A stretch of DNA of 38,125 bases from Chloroflexota bacterium (lineage in GTDB: Bacteria; Chloroflexota; Anaerolineae; Anaerolineales; Villigracilaceae): NCBI GenBank assembly GCA_016866215.1, contig VGNE01000036.1:1-38125 (forward strand). Reading direction: 5' to 3'. A program made the position numbers and the translations under genes. Below are positions 1 to 7,019 of the stretch, piece after piece. The notes beneath the pieces were generated by a model. That model worked only from the letters and a program-made list of their open reading frames with translations. It was not told the origin of the DNA and searched no databases. Each line of letters begins with the position of its first letter. Within the stretch, counting starts at the first letter, position 1.

Positions 1-123
1 CGGCGCGATAAAAGTCTCTTCCGTTTGGGACTCGATTGGCTAAAGTACGCATTGAAGCATTCGCTAGACTTTCAACCCGTCTTCCTTTTTAGCCTGCCAG
101 AGGTACCAACTCATGTACGGTAG
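1..123 (+). CDS. 3' end of a probable IS transposase (partial)
   Basis: An open frame runs from base 1 to a TAG stop at 121-123, giving about 40 residues that include RLGLDWLKYALKH and end SLPEVPTHVR. The style (aromatic and basic helix, then a short proline-containing tail) resembles the C-terminus of IS4-like transposases, but this is recognition from memory and not a search. The stop lies about 5 bp before the point (128) where identity with the inverted copy at the other window end stops, as expected when a transposase gene runs into the terminal inverted repeat of an IS. The 5' part is outside the window. Confidence 0.45.
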   Translation, partial: RRDKSLFRLGLDWLKYALKHSLDFQPVFLFSLPEVPTHVR

Positions 124-128
124 AGAAA
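30..128. repeat. 99-bp terminal inverted repeat, left copy
   Basis: Bases 30-128 are identical, in reverse complement, to 38026-38124. Identity stops at 128/38026 on the inner side. On the outer side only one base of the right copy remains and it mismatches, so the repeat may extend beyond the window. It is most simply the 3' end of one insertion sequence present at both ends, with both transposase frames pointing inward. Confidence 0.85.
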
Positions 129-134
129 AGAATT

Positions 135-578
135 ATGAAAAGAGAACTTCATCCCTGTATGGACATCATGATCAACAAATACAACAAGGTTCTGTACACT
201 GGTGTAATCAACAATTTACTGAGAAGAGTAACCGAGCACATAGAAAAGACAGTTGCAGGTTTCACAAGCAAATATAATGTTACAAAACTGGTTTATTACG
301 AAGAGTACGCAACGATGGAAGAGTCCATTGCCCGCGAGAAGCAGATCAAAGGTGGTTCAAGGCAAAAGAAAATTGATTTAATCAAGAAAAAGAACCCTGA
401 GTGGGCAGATTTGTACGATGAGTTTTTTTGTGTGAATTCCCCTTTCCCCCGTCATTGCGAGGGAGCGACAGCGACCGAAGCAAACTCCCTCACCGCAACG
501 GGGGATTGCTTCGTCGGGAAGTGCACCCTCCTCGCAATGACGAAAGCGAGGATGTGTTGGTGTCTGCAGCGTTTATAA
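135..578 (+). CDS. GIY-YIG family nuclease-like protein, degenerate, with repeat-derived C-terminus
   Basis: The first ~95 residues match small GIY-YIG endonuclease-like proteins: a VLYTGV..NLLRRVTEH core (the YIG half), a YYEEY strand, the helix with REKQIKGGSRQKKI, and NPEWADLYDEF at the end. Where family members usually have YVYIMTNK, this protein has MDIMINK, so the first-motif tyrosine is replaced by Asp. Activity is therefore doubtful. After DEFF the frame enters a palindromic repeat (451-541), which supplies about 30 residues including SLTATGDCFVGK before the stop. The natural protein probably ended near residue 97. The gene starts only a few bases after the IS end, so its native promoter is likely lost. 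Confidence 0.6.
   Translation: MKRELHPCMDIMINKYNKVLYTGVINNLLRRVTEHIEKTVAGFTSKYNVTKLVYYEEYATMEESIAREKQIKGGSRQKKIDLIKKKNPEWADLYDEFFCVNSPFPRHCEGATATEANSLTATGDCFVGKCTLLAMTKARMCWCLQRL
451..541. repeat. Dispersed palindromic repeat, GTCATTGCGAGG family, copy 1
   Basis: The ends are perfect 12-bp inverted repeats, GTCATTGCGAGG (451-462) and CCTCGCAATGAC (530-541), around an inner part with CGAAGCAA and TTGCTTCGTCGGG. Related copies lie at 6327-6437, 36127-36170 and 37449-37568. This copy forms the 3' coding tail of the GIY-YIG frame. Confidence 0.8.
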
Positions 579-581
579 TTA

Positions 582-662
582 AGTGAATGCATAAAGAAAC
601 ATAAGGATTTTCTTGACAGAGCAAGGAAAGCATATAGTGAGCGTGTAAAAGGCATATGGTAA
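582..662 (+). pseudogene. Possible C-terminal remnant of a lost small gene
   Basis: Directly after the TAA of the GIY-YIG frame, and in the same frame, the sequence reads as 26 codons of plausible charged helical protein (CIKKHKDFLDRARKAYSERV) to a TAA at 660-662, 4 bp before the next ATG. There is no start codon of its own with a ribosome site. It could be the end of a gene disrupted by the GIY-YIG/repeat insertions, or it could be chance. Confidence 0.25.
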
Positions 663-666
663 TAAT

Positions 667-972
667 ATGATTGAAGAAATTCGGGCAAAAATCGCTTCGG
701 GATTATTCGAGTTTTCCAAGCATGCTACTGATAGAAGTATCTTGCGCCACATAACCATGCAGGAATTTCGCGAAGCGCTTGCAAACGCCGAAATTATTGA
801 AGATTATCCTAACGATAAATACGGACCAGGTTGCCTTATTCTTGGTTTCACCCTTCATAACAGGCCTTTACACGTTCAATGCACCTATCCTTCCCGCCCG
901 TTGATACGAATTATCACGATTTACGAGCCAGACCCTGCCGAATGGATTGATTGGAAAGTAAGGAGAAAATAA
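667..972 (+). CDS. DUF4258 protein, probable toxin of a toxin-antitoxin pair
   Basis: This 101-residue protein has the DUF4258 pattern: an N-terminal FSKHATDRSILRHITMQEFREAL segment (the family's S.HA..R...R.I...E...A), then IIEDYPNDKYGPGCLILGF, then a strand LHVQC and the closing IRIITIYEPDPAEW. DUF4258 proteins have a small RelE/MqsR-like fold and are usually encoded next to a YgiT/MqsA-type antitoxin. Here the next ATG comes 1 bp after this stop, which fits that arrangement. Ribonuclease activity is inferred from the family. No clear ribosome site precedes the ATG. Confidence 0.75.
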   Translation: MIEEIRAKIASGLFEFSKHATDRSILRHITMQEFREALANAEIIEDYPNDKYGPGCLILGFTLHNRPLHVQCTYPSRPLIRIITIYEPDPAEWIDWKVRRK

Positions 973-973
973 T

Positions 974-1198
974 ATGAGCGACTATCAATGGAACGAACAT
1001 TTAGTGGAACAAAAAGTAACCTATACACTGGAAATGGACGGTAAACTCATCGTCATTGAAAATGTCCCTGCGCGGGTGAATGTGGAAACAGGCGAACAAC
1101 TCTTCGCGCCTGAGACCGTTGAACACTTGCAAAAATTGATTTGGGAACAAAAGAAACCCAAGCGCATGTTGCAAGTGCCTGTGTATGAGTATGCATAA
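974..1198 (+). CDS. YgiT/MqsA-like antitoxin lacking the zinc cysteines
   Basis: The 74-residue protein starts 1 bp after the DUF4258 stop, with AAGGAG 10 bp upstream. The segment VTYTLEMDGKLIVIENVPARVNVETGEQLFAPETVEHLQKLI matches the region of YgiT-type zinc-finger antitoxins that normally reads VPA.VC..CGE. Here the cysteines are absent, and no CxxC occurs at the N-terminus either. The tail KRMLQVPVYEYA is typical of the family. It probably neutralises the upstream DUF4258 protein. Loss of the zinc site suggests either a zinc-free variant subfamily or decay; co-conservation with the toxin would separate these. Confidence 0.6.
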   Translation: MSDYQWNEHLVEQKVTYTLEMDGKLIVIENVPARVNVETGEQLFAPETVEHLQKLIWEQKKPKRMLQVPVYEYA

Positions 1199-1240
1199 TT
1201 TTCCTCGCCCCAATGGAGACGGTCAAAAGTCGTAGCGACT

Positions 1241-1274
1241 CCCCCTCTCCCTTCGGGAGAGGGCAGGGTGAGGG
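1241..1274. repeat. CCCTCTCCC/GGGAGAGGG palindrome
   Basis: CCCTCTCCC (1243-1251) and GGGAGAGGG (1255-1263) pair around TTC and are followed by CAGGGTGAGGG. This is a common dispersed bacterial intergenic hairpin motif. It lies downstream of the antitoxin gene. Confidence 0.6.
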
Positions 1275-1328
1275 ATATTTTGTGATTATGACGTTCATGT
1301 TTGGCAGGTATTTATATTAACGACAAAG

Positions 1329-1362
1329 CACACAAAGGATAACCTTAGTGACCCTTTGTGTC
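1329..1362. repeat. CACAAAGG/CCTTTGTG hairpin repeat
   Basis: CACAAAGG (1331-1338) pairs with CCTTTGTG (1353-1360) across a short loop, upstream of etfB. It lies in the only in-frame N-terminal extension available to etfB, which supports the downstream TTG start. Confidence 0.5.
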
Positions 1363-1401
1363 CTTCGTTGTAATAAAAGAATTCAGATCAAGGAGCTCGC
1401 T

Positions 1402-2172
1402 TTGAAAATCATCGCATGTATCAAGCAAGTACCCGACTCGGAGGCGAAAGTTAAAGCCGAGGATGGGAAAGTAACGTGGGGGGACGCGCCGTTGGTCATC
1501 AACCCGTTCGACGAGTACGCTGTCGAAGGCGCGCTTCAGCAGGAGGAGGCTCTGGGCGGCACAGTGACTGTCTTGTGCATCGGTCCTGAGTCCGCCAGAG
1601 ATGCACTCAAGCACGCGCTTGCAATGGGCGCAGATGACGCGGTGCTCGTTTCAGACGCGGCGCTCACGGAATTAGACACCGTCGGCGCGGCGCGCGTGCT
1701 GGCGGCCGCTGTCAACAAGATCGGCGGCGCAGACATGGTCCTCTTTGGTCGTCAGACTCTCGACAACGGCTCAGGCCTCACCCCTGCGCAGACCGCTCGT
1801 GTTCTCGGGTGGCCAATGCTTGGGTTGGCTGGCCAGATCAAAGTCGACGGAGGAAGCGTGACCGTTGAACGGGTCATCGAAGAAGGCAGGCAAACCGTCA
1901 ACGCAAAATTGCCCGCCGTGCTCAGTGTCGTCCAAAGCATCGGCGAACCGCGCTACCCATCGTTTATGGGCATCCGCAAAGCCTCGAAGACAACCATCCC
2001 CGTTTGGTCGCTCGCAGATGTCAACACCGCTGCGCCCGCGCCCATCGTCTCACGCGTCGAGTTGATGAATCCGCCGACGCAGGAAAAAGAAGTCGAGATG
2101 ATCACAGGCGAAAGCCCCGGCGAGATTGCAGACAAGCTCGCCGACAAAATTCTCGCGGAGAAAGTGCTATGA
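1402..2172 (+). CDS. etfB: Electron transfer flavoprotein beta subunit
   Basis: This is the EtfB subunit that forms the FAD/AMP-binding heterodimer with EtfA and carries electrons between acyl-CoA-type dehydrogenases and the quinone pool. The start is TTG at 1402, giving LKIIACIKQVPDSEAKVK, the standard family N-terminus, with AAGGAG 7 bp upstream. The longer in-frame GTG at 1348 would add 18 residues encoded by a repeat and is rejected. Visible landmarks are NPFDEYAVEGAL, ALAMGADDAVLVSD, the FGRQTLDNGSGLTPAQTA nucleotide-binding segment, and the C-terminal EVEMITGESPGEIADKL helix that contacts EtfA. The length of 257 residues is normal. The stop overlaps the etfA start by 4 bp (ATGA), so translation is coupled. 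No Etf-QO or dehydrogenase gene adjoins, so the partner is unknown. Confidence 0.93.
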   Translation: MKIIACIKQVPDSEAKVKAEDGKVTWGDAPLVINPFDEYAVEGALQQEEALGGTVTVLCIGPESARDALKHALAMGADDAVLVSDAALTELDTVGAARVLAAAVNKIGGADMVLFGRQTLDNGSGLTPAQTARVLGWPMLGLAGQIKVDGGSVTVERVIEEGRQTVNAKLPAVLSVVQSIGEPRYPSFMGIRKASKTTIPVWSLADVNTAAPAPIVSRVELMNPPTQEKEVEMITGESPGEIADKLADKILAEKVL

Positions 2173-3191
2173 AAACTTTTGTTTATATTGACCATTTCAA
2201 AGGCGAAGTCCAGCCTGCTTCGTGGGAGGCGATTGGCGTCGCAAAAAGTTTTGGCACAGCCGTTGCCTTGGTGTTTGGCACGGACCTCGATGAAATTACA
2301 AAAGCCGCTTTTGAATATGGAGCCGATGAAGTGATCGTCGTGGATGATTCAGCACTGACAGATTACCGCGCTGAACCGTATGCCTCCACCCTCTCTGCGC
2401 TCGCATCTTCATCTTCCCCTGACCTGATCCTGTTTCCGACGACTGCTCGTACCCGTGAGTTAGCCGCCATGTCTGCAGTGGACTTAAACACAGGCGTGTT
2501 GACCGATGTCGCAAAATTTGAAATGAATGGTGAGCAGTTGGTTGCCACACGTCCCATTTATGAAGGCAAAGTTTTGGAGAAGACAGTTTGCTCAGGCAAG
2601 CCCGTCATGGCCACCATTCCCGGGCGCGCCTTCCCCAAACCCGAACGTGTCGCAGGCACGGCTAGTGCCGCAGGCACGCTGACCAAAGCCGCCGCCAAAA
2701 CAGACGCGCTCACAACTGTGCAAGGCTACTCTGCCTCTGAAAGCGCAGTAAACCTCGGCGATGCAGGCGTCATCGTCTCTGGCGGGCGCGGTGTGTCAAA
2801 TAACCCATCCTTAACCCCGCCCGCAGGCATGGATGAAAAGCAAGCCGAGGTCTGGCGCGCTCAACAAGGCTTCGCGCTCATTACTGATCTGGCTGCCTTG
2901 CTCGGCGGCGCAGTCGGCGCTTCCCGCGCGGCGGTGGACGGCGGCTACGTCACCTACGCCCATCAAGTTGGGCAGACTGGCAAAGTCGTCGCTCCCGATC
3001 TGTATATCGCCTGCGGCATCTCTGGCGCAATTCAGCATCTGGTTGGAATGAGAAATTCAAAAGTCATCGTCGCCATCAACAAGGATGCCGATGCGCCCGT
3101 GTTCAAACAGGCGCGCTATGGCGTGGTTGGAGATTTATTCCAGATTGTCCCTGCACTGACTGAGGCGTTGAGAAAGAAACTTGGTAAATAA
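2169..3191 (+). CDS. etfA: Electron transfer flavoprotein alpha subunit
   Basis: The EtfA subunit has 340 residues. The N-terminal domain (MKTFVYIDHFKGEVQPAS onward) carries the alpha/beta nucleotide fold. The C-terminal FAD domain has VIVSGGRGV, ALLGGAVGASRAAVDGG, QVGQTGKVVAPDLYIACG, GISGAIQHLVGM and IVAINKDADAPVFKQARY, all FAD-contact signatures. The ATG at 2169 overlaps the etfB stop. A larger open frame extends upstream inside etfB but is a shadow. A strong terminator-like hairpin follows at 3227, so etfBA is probably a two-gene operon. Confidence 0.94.
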   Translation: MKTFVYIDHFKGEVQPASWEAIGVAKSFGTAVALVFGTDLDEITKAAFEYGADEVIVVDDSALTDYRAEPYASTLSALASSSSPDLILFPTTARTRELAAMSAVDLNTGVLTDVAKFEMNGEQLVATRPIYEGKVLEKTVCSGKPVMATIPGRAFPKPERVAGTASAAGTLTKAAAKTDALTTVQGYSASESAVNLGDAGVIVSGGRGVSNNPSLTPPAGMDEKQAEVWRAQQGFALITDLAALLGGAVGASRAAVDGGYVTYAHQVGQTGKVVAPDLYIACGISGAIQHLVGMRNSKVIVAINKDADAPVFKQARYGVVGDLFQIVPALTEALRKKLGK

Positions 3192-3225
3192 GTAAACAAG
3201 TATATACGTGAACAGGTAGACAAGC
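3190..3225. repeat. AAGTAAACAAGTA-type short tandem-like repeat, copy 1
   Basis: Reads as successive variants of a roughly 8-base unit (GTAAACAA, GTATATAC, GTGAACAG, GTAGACAA). The same units recur at 8247-8293 (opposite strand) and 25427-25453, the last inside a gene. Confidence 0.6.
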
Positions 3226-3226
3226 A

Positions 3227-3260
3227 GAACTCCGAGTTTTTGGAAAACTCGGAGTTCTTT
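3227..3260 (+). terminator. Rho-independent terminator after etfA
   Basis: GAACTCCGAGTTTT (3227-3240) pairs perfectly over 14 bp with AAAACTCGGAGTTC (3244-3257) around TGG, and TTT follows. The stem is long and the tract short, so it could work in both directions. Confidence 0.7.
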
Positions 3261-3318
3261 ATAATTAAACCGTGTAAAATCAGGTAGACTTATTCTAAAC
3301 AATAAAGGCTTAATTGAA

Positions 3319-4242
3319 ATGAAATTATTCAAAAATAGAAAATTAGGTTTCATCTTAATATTGTCTATTCTTATATCAATGGCAGGATTTTCCATTTGGA
3401 ATTTAGACATCCTCCTTCGCTTCTACCATTCCTATCAAAACGGAACATTGAACATGGAAAAATTCCGTCTTGATATTGCTTCGTACAATATCGGCAGAAG
3501 GTCACCTGTCACACCGATATATGAAAAGAGATCTGCAAAAGATGGAATGATGCAGGTCTATGTCCCTGAGGGCGAATTCCTGATGGGAAAAGGAGATGCG
3601 TATAAAAACGCCGATTCCCCCCAGCACGCTGTTTTCCTGGATGCGTTTTGGATTGATAAAGTGGAAGTAAGCAATGCGATGTATATTAAATGCATGCAGG
3701 CTGGCTTTTGCACTGAGCTGGTTTCTGATAATATCTATTATCAGAATTGGGTCTATCGAGATCATCCCATCACCTATGTCACCTGGGTTCAGGCAAATGA
3801 GTACTGTCAATGGGCAGGCAGGCGTTTGCCAACGGAAGCAGAATGGGAGAAAGCCGCACGTGGAACCGATGGGCGCATGTATCCGTGGGGTGACGAAGCG
3901 CCAAATCCGCGCCTTGCAAATTTCAGCGGAAGCTTGATTCACGAAGCGGTTTCGGTCTATCGTTATCCTCTGGGAGCAAGTCCCTATGGCGCGCTCAATA
4001 TGTCCGGGAATGCGCGCGAGTGGGTTGCAGATTGGTACGATCTTAAATACTACCTCTCCTCCCCGCGTAGAAATCCTGCAGGACCCGAAATGGGACTGGA
4101 AAAATCCATGCGCAGCGGTTCGTATAACGAAGATGGGCGCGAAATCGCGGTCACGCACCGTTATCGGCACGAACCACAATCAGCGGGTTTGAGCCGTGGA
4201 TTTCGATGCGCACAGGACGAAAATTCAGAATACCAGGAATGA
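3319..4242 (+). CDS. Membrane-anchored SUMF1/formylglycine-generating-enzyme-like protein
   Basis: The 307-residue protein starts with a lysine/arginine-rich N-terminus and one hydrophobic segment (about 8-27, GFILILSILISMAGFSIW), so it is probably anchored with the rest outside the membrane. From about residue 73 it follows the FGE-sulfatase/SUMF1 fold: YVPEGEFLMG, AFWIDKVEVSNAMY, YCQWAGRRLPTEAEWEKAARG, YPWGDEAP, NMSGNAREWVADWYD, MRSGSY and the closing GLSRGFRC. Many proteins with this fold are not sulfatase activators but serve in adhesion, signalling or redox. No sulfatase gene is nearby and the active-site cysteine pair of true FGEs is not evident, so enzymatic activity is not assumed. 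Confidence 0.82.
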   Translation: MKLFKNRKLGFILILSILISMAGFSIWNLDILLRFYHSYQNGTLNMEKFRLDIASYNIGRRSPVTPIYEKRSAKDGMMQVYVPEGEFLMGKGDAYKNADSPQHAVFLDAFWIDKVEVSNAMYIKCMQAGFCTELVSDNIYYQNWVYRDHPITYVTWVQANEYCQWAGRRLPTEAEWEKAARGTDGRMYPWGDEAPNPRLANFSGSLIHEAVSVYRYPLGASPYGALNMSGNAREWVADWYDLKYYLSSPRRNPAGPEMGLEKSMRSGSYNEDGREIAVTHRYRHEPQSAGLSRGFRCAQDENSEYQE

Positions 4243-4343
4243 TCTTTTGACATTGTGATTGTTTTTTTATGGCCACAATCATTCTACGATCATAGGGTCA
4301 ATCAGATCATTCCGGCCAGTATCCACATTAACAGGAGCCAACC

Positions 4344-5711
4344 ATGCTCGTCGTCATAAGTGACCTTCATCTTGGAGATGGAACCACAGCTGATTCGATC
4401 TCGCCCGGCGCTTTTCGATTATTTGCGAAACGCCTGAATGAAACCGCCCGCTTCGCCTCCTGGCGCAAGGACGGCAGGTACCGTCCGATTGAGAACCTCG
4501 ACGTTTTGCTGATGGGCGACATCCTCGATCCTCTGCACTCCACGCATTGGCTGGATACGATACCCAGCGACACAAACTACGTCCGCCCGTGGAGCGACCC
4601 AGGTAACTCCAATTACGCCCCCAAATTGCTCGAAGTCACCCGCGCAATACTTGAAGAAAATAAAGAAGCCATGTACATCCTGCGTCGCTGCGCCAGCGGC
4701 GAAGAGATCCTGCTCGAGCCGGCGGACAGCCAAGGTAATCCGGATTTTCAAAGCACATGGCAGATTCCGCTCAAGGTGCGCTTTCATTACATGGTGGGCA
4801 ATCACGATTGGTACTATCATTTAAAAGGCGGTGCCTTTGACAAGATCCGCCTCGAGGTGATCCAAAAGATGGGGCTGAGCAACCCAGCCTCCCCGTTCCC
4901 GCATGATGCGGATGAATCTCCATTTCTGAAAGACCTGTTTGACCGTCATAAAGTCCATGCCCGTCATGGGGATGTGTACGACAAATTCAATTTTGATCGT
5001 GACAAGGGACGTGACCGTGGCACTGTCGGTGATGCATTCACGATGGATGTGTGCAACCGTTTCCCGGTTGAAGTACAAAAAAGATATGGCGACCAGGTGC
5101 CCGCCGGTATTGTGGACAGCCTGCGAAAGATCGCCAACATCCGCCCGGTGCTTGCAGCCCCGCTTTGGATCAGCGGACAGGTTAAGAAATATGCGGGAAA
5201 GCACCCGCTGGAGGATGAGTTGAAGGAAGTCTGGGATGAGATCGCAGATGAATTTCTGCAATCGAATTTTGTGCGCGAGGCGGATAAAACTTTTCGGTTC
5301 GACGTTGTAGATGCCATGCAGTTGATCATAAAAATCTCAGGACGCGCATCTTTTTCAACCATCAACGATGTGGTGATCTGGGTACGGGACAAAATGCTGG
5401 GCGGCAAACGCTCCTTCGCCAGCCATGCCTTGCAGGAATCGGCTTTCCGAAATGACAAAGCCCAGTACATCATTTACGGACACACCCATCATTATGAAGT
5501 TGTGCCTCTCGGTATGAGTCTTGTCATGCCCAACCCTGAAAGCAAGGTCTATTTCAACTCCGGCACCTGGCATTCATATTACGATCTTGCGATTCAGAAT
5601 CCGGAAGAACAAAGATTTGTAAAGTATCATGCGCTCACCTATCTCACTTTTTTCACCCCCGAGGAACATGATGGTCGGCGCTTTGAGACATGGTCTGGCG
5701 CATACGCGTAA
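4344..5711 (+). CDS. Calcineurin-like metallophosphoesterase
   Basis: The 455-residue protein carries the full dinuclear-metal phosphoesterase set in order: ISDLHLGDG (residues 5-13, D7 and H9), LLMGDILDP near 55, VGNHDWYYH near 153, a RHGDVYD segment near 205, and YGHTHHYE near 380, followed by YFNSGTWHSYY. It is larger than a minimal phosphodiesterase because a helical insertion (about 215-355) lies between the metal motifs. No signal peptide is seen, so it is probably cytoplasmic. AGGAG precedes the ATG by 6 bp. The substrate cannot be told from sequence; UshA- or LpxH-like roles are not specifically supported. Confidence 0.85.
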   Translation: MLVVISDLHLGDGTTADSISPGAFRLFAKRLNETARFASWRKDGRYRPIENLDVLLMGDILDPLHSTHWLDTIPSDTNYVRPWSDPGNSNYAPKLLEVTRAILEENKEAMYILRRCASGEEILLEPADSQGNPDFQSTWQIPLKVRFHYMVGNHDWYYHLKGGAFDKIRLEVIQKMGLSNPASPFPHDADESPFLKDLFDRHKVHARHGDVYDKFNFDRDKGRDRGTVGDAFTMDVCNRFPVEVQKRYGDQVPAGIVDSLRKIANIRPVLAAPLWISGQVKKYAGKHPLEDELKEVWDEIADEFLQSNFVREADKTFRFDVVDAMQLIIKISGRASFSTINDVVIWVRDKMLGGKRSFASHALQESAFRNDKAQYIIYGHTHHYEVVPLGMSLVMPNPESKVYFNSGTWHSYYDLAIQNPEEQRFVKYHALTYLTFFTPEEHDGRRFETWSGAYA

Positions 5712-5780
5712 TCAGAAAGGCAGACAGAAGATAAAAAATTGCATTTTCGAATGTTCTGTTTTTTGTGGCAAAATTAGAGG

Positions 5781-7019
5781 ATGGAGGCCAAGATCATCAT
5801 CCTCGGCGGCGGACCAAGCGGACTCTCCACTGCATTGCATCTGACAAGGATCGCTCCGCATCTGACTCACCAAATCCTGATCCTCGAAAAGGAGCATTAT
5901 CCACGCTTCAAGCTGTGCGCAGGCGGGCTCGTCATCGACGCGGAGATCATCCTCGAACGCCTCGATCTCGATGTGCGCGAAGTCCCGCATGTGGATGCCC
6001 AAACCGCCCATTTCGATTTCGCAGGCAAGGGACTTAAAGTCCGCGCACGAAAGAGACCTGCCTTCCGCGTTATCCGCCGCGATGAGTTTGATCATTGGCT
6101 GGCAAAGAAAGCCGAGGAAAGGGGGATTGAGATCAGGCAGGGAGTTACAGTAAAGAAAGTTATTCCCGATGAAAATGGTGTAAGCGTTGAAACTGACCAG
6201 GGAGAATTCCGCGCAGAAATCGTCGTCGGCGCAGATGGCTCAAATGGAGTGACACGTCGCTGTGTCTTCCCGAACGAGTCAGTTTTTACCGCGCGCGTGT
6301 TGGAAGTAATTACTCCTGATTATTCCGTCCTTGCGAGGAGGGCGAAGCCCGACGAAGCAATCTCCAACATCAACAATGAGATTGTGTCGCCACGGCGCCA
6401 CGGCGACGCTTCGGGGGAAAACGCCCCTCGCAATGACGTGGCTTATTTCGATTTCTTCCCCGTGCCAAACAACATCGCAGGTTATACATGGGACTTCCCC
6501 ACACAGATCAGAGGTCAACCTATGCGCTGTTGGGGAATTTACGACACAAATTTGCTGGCAGGTTACAAACGCCCCGTTTTGAAAGAACCCCTCGCGGAAG
6601 AGATGAAACGTAAGGGCTTTGAATTGGGTGATTATGAAATTAAAGGTAATCCCATTCGTTGGTACAACCCGCGGAATAAAGCCTCCGTTCCACGCGTGTT
6701 ATTGGTCGGCGATGCCGTTGGTGCGGACCCGCTCTTCGGCGAGGGTATCAGCATTGCGTTGGGGTATGGAGCCATCGCCGCGCAGGAGATCGCAGAGTCG
6801 TTTCAGCGTAACGAATTTTCATTTCGACGATACAAGCGTCGGCTCGCGCGAAGCGGGCTGGGTCAAACTTTGTTTGCGCGCTGGCTGATTACGCACATCA
6901 TCTATCTTCTCAAATGGAAATGGTTTCAAATCCTGTTTTGGCGCATGTTGAAACCCATCGTTTTATTGGTTGCGTGGGGATTTGTTTTGAATTGGAGCAA
7001 AAGAAATTTCCCGCTATGA
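5781..7019 (+). CDS. FAD-dependent geranylgeranyl-reductase-family oxidoreductase with an in-frame repeat insertion
   Basis: The 412-residue flavoprotein opens with a Rossmann dinucleotide motif (IIILGGGPSGLSTALHL), then the family segment YPRFKLCAGGL, VVGADGSNG near 155, and the second FAD motif VLLVGDAVGADPLFGEGIS near 305. Relatives reduce isoprenoid chains or act as halogenase-like monooxygenases; the substrate here is unknown. The C-terminus has hydrophobic segments (IIYLLKWKWFQILFW, PIVLLVAWGFVL) suggesting membrane association. Residues 183-219 (about VLARRAKPDEAI to APRNDV) are encoded by a 111-bp palindromic repeat, an exact 37 codons, between DYS and AYFDFF of the normal fold. The stop overlaps the convergent recO end by 6 bp. 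Confidence 0.85.
   Translation: MEAKIIILGGGPSGLSTALHLTRIAPHLTHQILILEKEHYPRFKLCAGGLVIDAEIILERLDLDVREVPHVDAQTAHFDFAGKGLKVRARKRPAFRVIRRDEFDHWLAKKAEERGIEIRQGVTVKKVIPDENGVSVETDQGEFRAEIVVGADGSNGVTRRCVFPNESVFTARVLEVITPDYSVLARRAKPDEAISNINNEIVSPRRHGDASGENAPRNDVAYFDFFPVPNNIAGYTWDFPTQIRGQPMRCWGIYDTNLLAGYKRPVLKEPLAEEMKRKGFELGDYEIKGNPIRWYNPRNKASVPRVLLVGDAVGADPLFGEGISIALGYGAIAAQEIAESFQRNEFSFRRYKRRLARSGLGQTLFARWLITHIIYLLKWKWFQILFWRMLKPIVLLVAWGFVLNWSKRNFPL
6327..6437. repeat. GTCATTGCGAGG-family palindromic repeat, copy 2, inside a gene
   Basis: GTCCTTGCGAGG (6327-6338, one mismatch to the family end) and CCTCGCAATGAC (6426-6437) bracket 111 bp with inner CGAAGCCCGACGAAGCAATCTCC. The element starts on a codon boundary of the FAD reductase gene, adds 37 codons and has no stop in the host frame. 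Confidence 0.85.

Noticed and set aside
85-128. Group II intron domain V in the end repeat (CTCATGTACGGT)
   Set aside because: Only the 3' half of a domain V-like hairpin is present; the 5' GCCGTATGAG complement is missing, and an open transposase-like frame explains the sequence better.
1348-1401. GTG start of etfB at 1348
   Set aside because: The 18 extra residues are encoded by a hairpin repeat and are not in the family; TTG at 1402 has an AAGGAG site.
3502-4179. Long minus-strand frame opposite the SUMF1-like gene
   Set aside because: Shadow of a well-supported gene; no family features.
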